Shown in pieces: positions 1 through 6,990 of a stretch of 39,053 bases of DNA (the stretch's first letter is position 1; each line of letters opens with the position of its first letter). The notes below the pieces were generated by a model. The model was given only the letters and a program-made list of their open reading frames with translations, did not search any database and was not told the origin of the DNA. The stretch is from NCBI GenBank assembly GCA_032586195.1, contig JAWHQP010000015.1, positions 1 through 39,053 of the forward strand, written 5' to 3'. The translations under genes and the position numbers were made by a program. The stretch is from JAWHQP01 sp032586195 (lineage in GTDB: Bacteria; Pseudomonadota; Gammaproteobacteria; Enterobacterales; Pasteurellaceae).

Positions 1-76
1 TGATGCCGCGCGCGATAATTTATCTCTAATCAGCGCAATAAATCAGATAAAATATTTTTACACATACTGAAACGAA
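1..76. other. left phage terminus with candidate transposase-binding sequences
   Basis: The window opens with TGAT, the mirror of the terminal ATCA. Bases 33-43 read GCGCAATAAAT; the right end read inward has GCGACATAAAT at the same 33-43 offset. CACATACTGAAAC (61-73) recurs as CACATACTGTAAC near the right end in the same orientation, and AATTTATCT (17-25) also recurs there. On the minus strand the CACATACTG element reads CGTTTCAGTATGTG, which loosely resembles the MuA site pattern beginning YGTTTCA. Equal offset plus TG/CA ends supports a true phage end; assignment of individual transposase sites is inference. Confidence 0.7.
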
Positions 77-190
77 GTTACAAAAAAACGTTATGTTTAC
101 AATTTTAATTGGTAACGCTACATCAAATCTGAAATTAAACACCTGTCATTACCCACTAAATTTTACCCACACTCACCAACGCACATAAAC

Positions 191-218
191 AAAAAAACAG
201 CAGGAATTAACCCTGCCG
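191..218 (-). terminator. intrinsic terminator ending the leftward transcription unit
   Basis: Read on the minus strand: CGGCAGG, loop GTTAATT, CCTGCTG (7 pairs with one G-U), then seven T. It lies just past the stop of the last leftward gene (230-427) and would stop transcription before the phage end. The opposite strand also has a T-rich tail, so it may work both ways. Confidence 0.75.
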
Positions 219-229
219 TTTTTGTTTTG

Positions 230-427
230 TTATATTGAATAAGTTTCTAAAAGTTTTTTTAGCATTTCTGCTCTTGATAACTTTTCCGCCTTACAGGCCG
301 AATCAAACATATCGGCAACATCTGGCTTTAGGCGTAAAAGTATCTGTCTATAGTTATCTTTGGTGTATTTATTAGCATTAACACTGATAGTCTTTTTCCT
401 GGTGCTGCTTAACTTGCTATAGCTCAT
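230..427 (-). CDS. ribbon-helix-helix-like small DNA-binding protein
   Basis: A 65-residue protein and the last gene of the leftward row. The N-terminal third is basic. It is followed by a beta-strand-like segment (YRQILLRLKPDVADMF, residues about 27-42) and two predicted helices ending in LSRAEMLKKLLETY, the pattern of CopG/Arc-type ribbon-helix-helix repressors. The start is supported by GAGGATAACA before ATG. It overlaps the 3' end of the preceding gene by 11 bases, so the two are probably translationally coupled. It could autoregulate the left-end module or be an antitoxin-like partner of the 205-residue protein; neither is shown by the sequence. The fold call is by eye. Confidence 0.65.
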   Translation of the reverse strand: MSYSKLSSTRKKTISVNANKYTKDNYRQILLRLKPDVADMFDSACKAEKLSRAEMLKKLLETYSI

Positions 428-1034
428 TGTTATCCTCTAAATATTTTTTCAAAATCTCAATGGATACTGCGTGTTTTCCGGCGATCACTAAATTTTTACC
501 ATCTATTTTTAAATTTTGCGTTAGTCGGTAAGTCTTTTTCGGCTTTGATTTTGACCGCACTTTATTGCGGACTAACAAGATTTGATACTGCTGTTCGGGT
601 GTCTTTATTTTGCCATCACCAATGGCTTGATAAACTTGAGCCGCCGTGAGGTCGGATATTTTAACCTCTTTAATTAGCTGTTGATTATCATCGCCCAAAA
701 TAACAACATCCAAAGTGCCTTTTTCGGCCAATTTTTGTTGCTCTTTTAACGGTAATTTTGCCATACTGGATAATAGTGTTTTCTGCCCGGCATAATTAAC
801 GACAAGGCGTGCGTCCAGTTGATTTGTTGCGATTAACGGGATATAAGTCATCATGCCGTGGCGTAACTCACTTAAATCCTCACCGCGCTCCTCTAGCTCA
901 CGCCATATTGCCGCAATATACATAAGGTGTTCCGCCGTAACGGTTAGCGTTTTGGCTAATTCGGCCTTTAAATCTTGTATTGTCATGCTTTTAACGGCGA
1001 CAATATCAAAACTATTTGTCTTTGTTGGTAACAT
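417..1034 (-). CDS. unknown 205-residue protein of the left-end module
   Basis: No family I can name with confidence. The start is fixed by AGGAGTTATTAA before ATG. Residues 30-75 are helical and include a LRHGMMTYIPLIA segment. The middle (DLTAAQVYQAIGDGKIKTPEQQYQ) looks like a small helical domain, and the C-terminal third is basic with beta-strand character (YRLTQNLKIDGKNLVIAGKHAVSIE), compatible with nucleic-acid binding. It has no signal peptide or membrane segment. It overlaps its upstream neighbour (zinc protein) by 23 bases and its downstream neighbour (ribbon-helix-helix protein) by 11, so the three form a tight coupled set. The position, beyond the tail genes at the end of the phage, is where Mu carries its accessory com/mom genes. 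Confidence 0.8.
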   Translation of the reverse strand: MLPTKTNSFDIVAVKSMTIQDLKAELAKTLTVTAEHLMYIAAIWRELEERGEDLSELRHGMMTYIPLIATNQLDARLVVNYAGQKTLLSSMAKLPLKEQQKLAEKGTLDVVILGDDNQQLIKEVKISDLTAAQVYQAIGDGKIKTPEQQYQILLVRNKVRSKSKPKKTYRLTQNLKIDGKNLVIAGKHAVSIEILKKYLEDNNEL

Positions 1035-1689
1035 TTAATAACTCCTTTGTGCCGGTCATTAATTCATTAAGCGCTTTTCTCTGTCTATGCTCGCGCCGCT
1101 TTGTGCGTTGATACTCTTGATACTCCGCCCACTTTTGCGGATCTAATTTCAACCGCTCACGCTTTTTGGCTTTATGCTTACGTTGTATTGCTTGATTGCG
1201 CTCAAGTCGCTCCGCTTTCTCAACATCGCTTAAACTATCCCAAAATTCGCGCCGCTGTGCCTGTATCTCGTCTTTTTTATCCTGCCATCTTTGAGCCTGA
1301 TAAACTTTCCGTGTAGCTTGATAAATTGGATCTTGCGCACGTCTATAATGTCTTTCCCTTTGCGCCTCTAAATGTTCCCGCATTCTTTCCGGGTCTGCTT
1401 TTCGGGTTGCCCTGGCTTTGGCGTGGTTGCGTTTATTTAGCTCCGGGTCTTCGGCGATTCGTTTTGCGTAGTGCGCATTTTGGATATTGTGTATCTTCAG
1501 TTTTTCGCACTCCGCACAGCAAGTATTTTTCCGCCCGCGTTCCGGCGGCACTTTTTGCCCACAAACAACACAATCAAGATTACGGCAATATTCGCAAAGC
1601 TCAAAAGTGCGCCCACTTGCCCGCCGATACTGATAATTTATGCCGCACTGTGGGCATGGTCTTACTATCGGTTTGTTTTTAATCCCCAT
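1012..1689 (-). CDS. zinc-finger plus charged-helix protein, function unknown
   Basis: From the ATG at 1689 the protein has 225 residues; a longer reading frame from 1734 exists but lies inside the upstream gene. The first 65 residues hold nine cysteines (C12, C15, C32, C35, C40, C43, C57, C58, C61) in CxxC-type pairs, which suggests two zinc ribbons. The rest is an extremely charged helical region rich in K, R, E and Q, with loosely repeated D-P-x-x-x-x segments (ADPERM, QDPIYQ, LDPQKW). This is typical of nucleic-acid-binding or scaffolding proteins. It overlaps the upstream gene by 11 bases and the downstream gene by 23. It is in the genomic position of Mu com, itself a small zinc protein, but is much longer and I see no specific match. 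Confidence 0.7.
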   Translation of the reverse strand: MGIKNKPIVRPCPQCGINYQYRRASGRTFELCEYCRNLDCVVCGQKVPPERGRKNTCCAECEKLKIHNIQNAHYAKRIAEDPELNKRNHAKARATRKADPERMREHLEAQRERHYRRAQDPIYQATRKVYQAQRWQDKKDEIQAQRREFWDSLSDVEKAERLERNQAIQRKHKAKKRERLKLDPQKWAEYQEYQRTKRREHRQRKALNELMTGTKELLNVTNKDK

Positions 1690-2053
1690 CTTCGCCGCTC
1701 GCCCAATACACACGGACGGCATCAAGCACGGCAAATTGTTGTGCTTGTGTCATCTTCGATAATTTGTCATAAAGTGCGGTCAAATCTTGTGGCAAAGTGC
1801 CGTAGTGTGTGCGCAAGTCATCTGCCAAATCAAACGGCATTGCAAGGCGAGTTAAATCACTGCCAGCGTAAACGTTGTAAAGCTCAACCCACTCCGATTT
1901 TGATAATTCTGGCTTTTCCGCCTGCGCTAAATGTGCCAACTGCTCAAACGCATTATTAATGTGAGCTGACAGCCCTTTTTGCTGGCCCTGTGGTGTGCGG
2001 TCTGTCACATATTGCAATGCGGTTTTTGATAGGTGTACTGCTGTTTTTGTCAT
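1679..2053 (-). CDS. unknown 124-residue helical protein of the left-end module
   Basis: The start is supported by GGAG 9 bases before ATG. The N-terminus (VHLSKTALQYV) followed by a helical stretch (GLSAHINNAFEQLAHLAQ) resembles a ribbon-helix-helix layout. The segment LSKSEWVELYNVYAGSDL then forms a conserved-looking helix pair, and the tail is acidic. It is entirely soluble, with no cysteine cluster or catalytic signature. Its stop overlaps the start of the zinc-finger gene by 11 bases. A GNRA-loop hairpin lies just upstream (2071-2088). I do not recognise a named family. Confidence 0.7.
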   Translation of the reverse strand: MTKTAVHLSKTALQYVTDRTPQGQQKGLSAHINNAFEQLAHLAQAEKPELSKSEWVELYNVYAGSDLTRLAMPFDLADDLRTHYGTLPQDLTALYDKLSKMTQAQQFAVLDAVRVYWASGEDGD

Positions 2054-2070
2054 TTTTCAAACTCCAATTA

Positions 2071-2088
2071 AAGCCCCTTGCGAGGCTT
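2071..2088 (-). other. intercistronic hairpin, possible weak terminator
   Basis: Minus-strand reading: AAGCCTC, loop GCAA, GGGGCTT (7 pairs, one G-U), followed by TAATT rather than a strong T-run. It lies between the 129- and 124-residue genes and is most likely an mRNA stability or partial termination element. Confidence 0.45.
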
Positions 2089-2092
2089 GTTA

Positions 2093-2482
2093 TTATCTTC
2101 CTGCGCTTTCGCCAAACTCATCGTCTAGTTCTTGGTGGATTGCATCTGCATAGTACTCCAAATCGTTATGCCCGCTACCTGACTCTGTAACAAACCAATC
2201 AACTCTACTACTGCCAAATTCCATTCTTAATCTTTCGATTCTTCGTTCGAGGTCATCCATTTGGCTAACAATGTTTTCCCACCAATCAAAGTTTTCTTGG
2301 CTTGTGACAAATCTCCCTGTATCTAAGCCGTCTTCGTCGGTTTCTTTTACAAACCCGCACTCAGGATCGTCTCCAAATCCATCATGATTGCCGACCAAGT
2401 CATTAAACCAATCACAACCCGTTTTGCTATCAATAAGTAATAATGTTTCTACTGCGCCCGTTTCTTTGATTACGATTTCCAT
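2093..2482 (-). CDS. strongly acidic 129-residue protein, DNA-mimic candidate
   Basis: I count about 33 Asp/Glu against about 10 Lys/Arg, a net charge near -23 on 129 residues. The acidic residues are spread over the whole length, including HDGFGDDPE, TDEDGLD and LDDEFGE, and there are several aromatic residues (WW, YY). The start is supported by AGAGGAAAATAAA before ATG. It is the first gene of the left-end accessory cluster and is framed by hairpins on both sides. Phage proteins of this size and charge often mimic DNA and block restriction or other host nucleases (Ocr and ArdA are the models). There is no sequence match to those families that I can see, so the function is inference from composition only. 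Confidence 0.65.
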   Translation of the reverse strand: MEIVIKETGAVETLLLIDSKTGCDWFNDLVGNHDGFGDDPECGFVKETDEDGLDTGRFVTSQENFDWWENIVSQMDDLERRIERLRMEFGSSRVDWFVTESGSGHNDLEYYADAIHQELDDEFGESAGR

Positions 2483-2504
2483 TTTATTTTCCTCTTTCTT
2501 TATT

Positions 2505-2522
2505 GCCCGCCTTTCGGCGGGC
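2505..2522. terminator. perfect GC hairpin between broken gene and acidic gene
   Basis: GCCCGCC-TTTC-GGCGGGC on the plus strand, GAAA tetraloop on the minus strand. The stem is seven perfect G-C pairs but no T-run follows in either direction. It probably stabilises or partly terminates the late transcript and separates the tail region from the accessory genes. Confidence 0.5.
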
Positions 2523-2533
2523 TTGATGAATCA

Positions 2534-2799
2534 TTAAGCATTTAAAACACGTTGAGCATAAACATTTCTTACGTTTCCGCGGCCGCCCCAGTTATGACCG
2601 ACATATTTAACATCATTTGCGGTTACTTTATAAGTTTGTACTAATGTGCGTCCGCGTAAAATGAGCCGTTAGCGTTGTGCCAGTGCGTCGGCGGTAGCTC
2701 ATCGCCGTTATGCTCAACGATTAATAGCTTGCCAAATTGGCTCTCATAGACGACGGTGCCGGCATTGCCGTTGCGGAGGGTGACTGTTTTATTTTGCAT
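2534..2799 (-). pseudogene. frameshifted small gene downstream of tail tip gene
   Basis: From ATG at 2799, with AAGGATTAAACA before it, the frame runs 52 codons (MQNKTVTLRNGN...) and stops at 2641. A second open stretch in another frame continues directly (LVQTYKVTANDVKYVGHNWGG) to a stop at 2534. Total length is 266 bases, so one missing base near 2645-2655 would restore a continuous 88-residue protein. The two halves read as one protein interrupted by a single-base deletion, or as a sequencing error. Function is unknown; its place right after the tip gene allows a tail or host-range accessory role. Confidence 0.7.
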
Positions 2800-2872
2800 T
2801 GTTTAATCCTTATTTGAGGTTGTTAATTGTTTTTCATGTTAAAGTGCGGTCTGTTTTTGAAACGTTTGAAAG

Positions 2873-5659
2873 CTACTCCTCCCCAACCCTGATAGTAATA
2901 TCTCTAAATGTCAGTGCGTTATTACGGATATCCGCCTCCGGAACAATCTTAAAGCGGATAGTAGTCACTTCCCGCGGCAGTGCGCCGCTAACTTGTTGCG
3001 GGTGCCAGTCATTAGTTTGCCAGTCGCCCATCAACTCGGACTCGTATGATTGCACTACGTTTGTGCCGTTGAGCAGTTGCACAATCACCCGGCATTTGCC
3101 GCGCCGTTGGTTATACGTCATAATTTTGTAATCAAGCACAAAACGAGCATATTTACCGGCGGGTATTGCATAGTCTTTATAAATATTGGATTTTGGATTA
3201 GCGTTACTTGATAACATAATGTACTTACCGCCGGGGATATCATTGTCATCATACTTATTGATCAAGTTATCGCCTGCAGTCCAATTATCAAGATAGTTAA
3301 ACTTATACAGCAACAGTAATGCACCGCCGACTTTAAACACATAACGATGCAGGCTTTGCAAGCCATTTTTGACGCTATATAGCACCACTTGACTAAATTG
3401 CTCGCCATCTACTTTTTTGGCGTCCGGGTAAACAAACTCGGTTGCGGTGGTATCAATAGACCGCACTACAGTGTTGCCGTCCAGTAAATCTACTTTATAG
3501 CTAACATCCTTGCCCAAAACGGTGCTATCGTCCGTATGCGGAATCAACTTATCCGCCTGCACATCACGGTCGCGGTGTGCCCAAGTGAGCTTAAATGCGG
3601 ATTTGTCATTAATGGTGTTGCCATAGCCGCCATCAATTTGTACTTTACCAGGCGGATAAGGGCGGGCTTGACGTTGATGAGTGGTAAGTGTAAGCACCTG
3701 GGCTTTGCTCTCATCAAGCGTTTGCTGTGCCGTGCGGGTGAGCAATTTAGCTTTAATTTGCTCGCCCACGGTGTATTTTGTCTCATCCGTGCCGGCGGCA
3801 AGCAGATAACACCACGCCAAGACGCCCGCTTTATGCGCTTGTGGGATAGTATCCGCGCAACCGCGCCCCACGGTCATTGTGCCGGTTTTAAAATCAACGG
3901 AATCAATCTTAATAATCTCATCATCCACAATGAGTGCCTCGGCGCCCGAGAGGGCAGCATACTCACCCTCCAGCTTAAACTTAATACTTGTTTGATATGG
4001 CGTGATATCACCGACTAGCTCAATACATGGTGTAAATGAGCCCGTCGCAGTCTGCGCATAGCCCGCGCCTACGTTGACTAACATGTCATACCCCACGGAA
4101 AGCGGTGTAGGTTGTGCACCCAGGCTCCACACAAAACAGTCAGTCGGCTTGATATAAGCGCGCTCTGCGTCAGATAACACAAGGGGGAGCACGTGATACG
4201 GCACCTCAAATAAACGCGCGGAATCAATCGGTTTGGCGGTGTAGTCTGGGGGCGTGTAAAGTGACTCGCCTTTTTGCGTAGAGTAGTTGGCGGCAGGAAG
4301 CCCAAACACATCTTGCAGACATGTAGCGATAATCTCTCCCTCGTTGCCGTTTTTAAGCTCGCCAACCCGAAAGACCACGTCCACAATGTCACGCTCCGGC
4401 AGATTGACTCGGATAACATCGCCAGGGCGTAACTCACTGCCGCGCATATCAAATGTGATTTTAAGCCGCGTTAAGCCACTGGCAATCATCTCCAAATCGC
4501 GCTGAGCCACACGCGCAGCTAAATCAAAAGTCGGAATCCCTTTGTACTCAACCGTCTTGCTAATTACGCCGTGCATTTGCACTGCCGCGATATTGTTAGC
4601 AATAGCTTGGTCGTCGCGGTTTGTCACCGGCTCACGGTATTTAACGATGATTTGATTGGCCTGTTTATCAGTCGCCGCGCTGTCGTCATCGAGCACGGAA
4701 AGAATCCCGTTGTCATAGGTAAACAACGGCAAGTCCTCGACCTTGTAATCATGGCGAATCAGTTTAATGGCTTGTTTACCTGTCTCAATGTTGTCATATT
4801 GCGCCGCGCCGATGTGGTCAACAATTTGCTGGATAAACTCCTTGATTGAGGTTTGGCGATTATAGCGGATGCATAAACCAAAGCCCTCAGCATAAAGCGT
4901 ATCGGCGGCCTTTTTGTAGCTATCTAAATCTAAATCGGTGAGGTCTTTTTTACCGCCCCAACTCTTATTCGTGGCGCACTCAACCAAGATATGTGCCGGG
5001 TTCATGGCGTGAATCTCCCGTACATTTTTTTCTTGTTCCGGTGTCAAACCGGAGATTTTGAGATTATCGTTACGTAGCAAGATTTTAGCTTTTTCCGGAT
5101 ACCACACCGCACCGCCATGCCAGCCTTTATTTGCTCGGCGTACACGGTAACTATGCTTTTTGGGATAGGCGTTATAGCAACTAATCAACCCGCTAAACAC
5201 TGTCGTAACGACACCGCGAAAGCCCGGAATTATGTCATCTTGGCTAAGATTACCCGGCTCTACGTTGCCATTTTTGAAAAATTTATTGCGCTCAGGGTTT
5301 TTGTTTGCGTATTTACGCATCCATCTTGAGGCATGGGTAGCAAGCGATGGGTTATAAACTCCTTTGAGTAAATTAATCAGCATTTGTGTTGGCTTTTGGT
5401 CGGGCTCACCCATGAGTATCTCCATGCGACCCTGAATACCCCCCTCACCACCGGTATTATCACCACCAAACAAACCGGGCTTATCAATATAAATCGCCTG
5501 AGAGTGGGTGAGCTCGCCTGGCTTGCCAACATACGCCGTCTTGTCATCAACACGGAGCTCTACAATCTCGTCCACCGGTCCACGCCCAAGCCCGCTTTGA
5601 ATATCCCAATAATAGCGATAACCAACCGTTACCGATCCACCGCCACGTTTACCACCCAT
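2873..5659 (-). CDS. tail tip / central fibre protein, J-like
   Basis: At 928 residues this is the last and largest protein of the tail row. The N-terminus is glycine-rich (MGGKRGGGSVTVGYRYYWDIQ), followed by a domain typical of the host-specificity/tip-attachment proteins of D3112/B3-type siphophages. It contains a hub-like region around residues 200-460 and later beta-rich, fibronectin-like segments. The C-terminal 150 residues look like a carbohydrate-binding-type beta sandwich (NLINKYDDNDIPGGKYIMLSS onward). The start is fixed by AAGGAG and overlaps the stop of the 68-residue gene in a TAATG junction. It likely forms the tail tip that contacts the host surface, so the C-terminal part is the best candidate for receptor recognition. 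Confidence 0.85.
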   Translation of the reverse strand: MGGKRGGGSVTVGYRYYWDIQSGLGRGPVDEIVELRVDDKTAYVGKPGELTHSQAIYIDKPGLFGGDNTGGEGGIQGRMEILMGEPDQKPTQMLINLLKGVYNPSLATHASRWMRKYANKNPERNKFFKNGNVEPGNLSQDDIIPGFRGVVTTVFSGLISCYNAYPKKHSYRVRRANKGWHGGAVWYPEKAKILLRNDNLKISGLTPEQEKNVREIHAMNPAHILVECATNKSWGGKKDLTDLDLDSYKKAADTLYAEGFGLCIRYNRQTSIKEFIQQIVDHIGAAQYDNIETGKQAIKLIRHDYKVEDLPLFTYDNGILSVLDDDSAATDKQANQIIVKYREPVTNRDDQAIANNIAAVQMHGVISKTVEYKGIPTFDLAARVAQRDLEMIASGLTRLKITFDMRGSELRPGDVIRVNLPERDIVDVVFRVGELKNGNEGEIIATCLQDVFGLPAANYSTQKGESLYTPPDYTAKPIDSARLFEVPYHVLPLVLSDAERAYIKPTDCFVWSLGAQPTPLSVGYDMLVNVGAGYAQTATGSFTPCIELVGDITPYQTSIKFKLEGEYAALSGAEALIVDDEIIKIDSVDFKTGTMTVGRGCADTIPQAHKAGVLAWCYLLAAGTDETKYTVGEQIKAKLLTRTAQQTLDESKAQVLTLTTHQRQARPYPPGKVQIDGGYGNTINDKSAFKLTWAHRDRDVQADKLIPHTDDSTVLGKDVSYKVDLLDGNTVVRSIDTTATEFVYPDAKKVDGEQFSQVVLYSVKNGLQSLHRYVFKVGGALLLLYKFNYLDNWTAGDNLINKYDDNDIPGGKYIMLSSNANPKSNIYKDYAIPAGKYARFVLDYKIMTYNQRRGKCRVIVQLLNGTNVVQSYESELMGDWQTNDWHPQQVSGALPREVTTIRFKIVPEADIRNNALTFRDITIRVGEE

Positions 5660-5865
5660 TATTTATCTCCTTGACGCGCCGCAATGGCGGCATTAATACA
5701 TTTGCGGGCAAACACACTGCCCGTATTTAAAAGCACTTCGGAATCAATCCCGTGTGCTAAAAAATCGGCATAATCCAAGCCCTCACGCATAAAAAAGGCC
5801 TCCACGCCCGCCGCGCAGAAATCCACCCGGCGCATATCTTGCATTGTGATAGTAATGCTATCCAT
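5659..5865 (-). CDS. small conserved tail-assembly protein
   Basis: A 68-residue soluble protein (FCAAGVEAFFMREGLDYADFLAHGID...) in the fixed place between the DUF2163-type protein, the 82-residue membrane protein and the tip protein in D3112/B3-like phages. Its stop overlaps the start of the tip gene by one base (TAATG), so translation is coupled. It has no catalytic motif. By position it is a minor tail or tip-assembly factor; the molecular role is unknown. Confidence 0.7.
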   Translation of the reverse strand: MDSITITMQDMRRVDFCAAGVEAFFMREGLDYADFLAHGIDSEVLLNTGSVFARKCINAAIAARQGDK

Positions 5866-5868
5866 AAC

Positions 5869-6117
5869 TTAGCCTTTTTTAATCTCGGTTGTGCGGTAAT
5901 TGCCATACGCCAACACCTGCCAATCCTCAGTCCAGCAATCACCAAAAAACACGCACTGCGGCGTGCCCTCGTCAATTTGTGGGAAATTCCAATCTTTGGC
6001 ATTAACCGCATCCGGACTGTTACTGTTACCACGCTTATTAAGCGCTTGATTAATATAATAACTGGCAACCGCCCAAGCGACGATTTTGACGATTGCCCAT
6101 GCAATAGACTCATACAT
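5869..6117 (-). CDS. small tail-region protein with N-terminal hydrophobic helix
   Basis: 82 residues. Residues 5-25 (IAWAIVKIVAWAVASYYINQA) form a hydrophobic, alanine-rich helix. The rest is soluble and aromatic-rich (WNFPQIDEGTPQCVFFGDCWTEDWQ). Similar short proteins precede the tip gene in transposable siphophages. The helix may insert into the host membrane during DNA entry or be packed within the tail tip. Eleven bases separate it from the upstream DUF2163-type gene and three from the downstream gene. Confidence 0.7.
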   Translation of the reverse strand: MYESIAWAIVKIVAWAVASYYINQALNKRGNSNSPDAVNAKDWNFPQIDEGTPQCVFFGDCWTEDWQVLAYGNYRTTEIKKG

Positions 6118-6128
6118 AATTAATACCC

Positions 6129-6938
6129 CTAAAATACCCGTGAGCCGTCATACGGTGACTTGGTCGGCATGTGTGGCACACCGCCGAAATTGAGTATATT
6201 GTTAAATTTTTTAAGGCACGTCTCGGCGCGGCCGTCGCACCCGGGATACACTTTGATGACCGTGCCGACAGACAGCTTTTGGGTGCCGCCCATGAGCGTG
6301 AGCTTATTATTTTGATGAACGGTCACCGCGCGTACCTCGCGCACGCCGTCGTCCGTCCACTCGATAAAACCTGCATTAAACCAGCCTTGCGGCAAATTTT
6401 GCGGTAAATCAACAGTGATAGATACACCGTCCATTGCGCTTATTGTGAGCCCCGCGACGACAAAATTACCCGGCTTAACTTTGCAATCCACGTCATACAG
6501 TGTATAAGGGCAGTTACGCCCCCAAGTCAGGCGCAATCCTGCGCTATCCATGGTGTCAGACAGTGCCGCAGAGGTAAGATTGGTAGTATGTATATCCGGG
6601 CGACTCGCCTCCGTAATCGTGCCAATCCATACAATACGGATCTCTTTATCGTCCTCATGTAATCGCATAATAGTGAGCTTAACAGTTTGACTTGGCGGCA
6701 ACCCACGATACAGGCGCGCCACAGGGTTGTTGCTCGGCATGCGAAGTGTTACATTGCCGTCACCTCCGCCGTCGCGAGCATCACTGATAGCAGACGCCAA
6801 CCATTTCTCGCCGTTAATCTCCAAATCCTTGTCCGCATTGCAAAAGCGCCAGATTTTCTCGTTTTCGCCACGCACAAATTGATATAAATCAATCGGGCGC
6901 CCCTCGGCGACGGAATGCGTTTTGCTTAAATAACTCAT
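6129..6938 (-). CDS. tail protein, DUF2163 / phage BR0599 family
   Basis: 269 residues with the family's C-terminal signature: a cysteine/glycine-rich stretch GCDGRAETCLKKFNN followed by NFGGVPHMP, near residues 232-258. A second pair of cysteines (NCPYTLYDVDCKV) lies near residue 143. The N-terminal half is beta-rich. In D3112/B3-type phages this gene lies between the distal tail protein and the tip protein and is thought to be a baseplate-hub component. The cysteines could bind a metal or cluster, as reported for analogous lambda-type tip proteins; here that is inference. Confidence 0.85.
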   Translation of the reverse strand: MSYLSKTHSVAEGRPIDLYQFVRGENEKIWRFCNADKDLEINGEKWLASAISDARDGGGDGNVTLRMPSNNPVARLYRGLPPSQTVKLTIMRLHEDDKEIRIVWIGTITEASRPDIHTTNLTSAALSDTMDSAGLRLTWGRNCPYTLYDVDCKVKPGNFVVAGLTISAMDGVSITVDLPQNLPQGWFNAGFIEWTDDGVREVRAVTVHQNNKLTLMGGTQKLSVGTVIKVYPGCDGRAETCLKKFNNILNFGGVPHMPTKSPYDGSRVF

Positions 6939-6954
6939 CTTTAAACATCCTTAA

Positions 6955-6973
6955 ACCGCTTTTAAAGTGCGGT
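6955..6973 (-). other. uptake-sequence hairpin between tail genes
   Basis: ACCGC-TTTTAAAGT-GCGGT, in which the right arm is part of a perfect uptake sequence AAGTGCGGT (6965-6973). The stem is only 5 pairs and the T-run downstream is short, so it would act weakly at most. Confidence 0.4.
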
Positions 6974-6990
6974 CGTTTTTAAAAGTACTT

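Noticed and set aside
1012..1689. Mu Com homologue
   Set aside because: Same location and cysteine-rich, but 225 residues with a long charged helix, and no mom-like gene follows.
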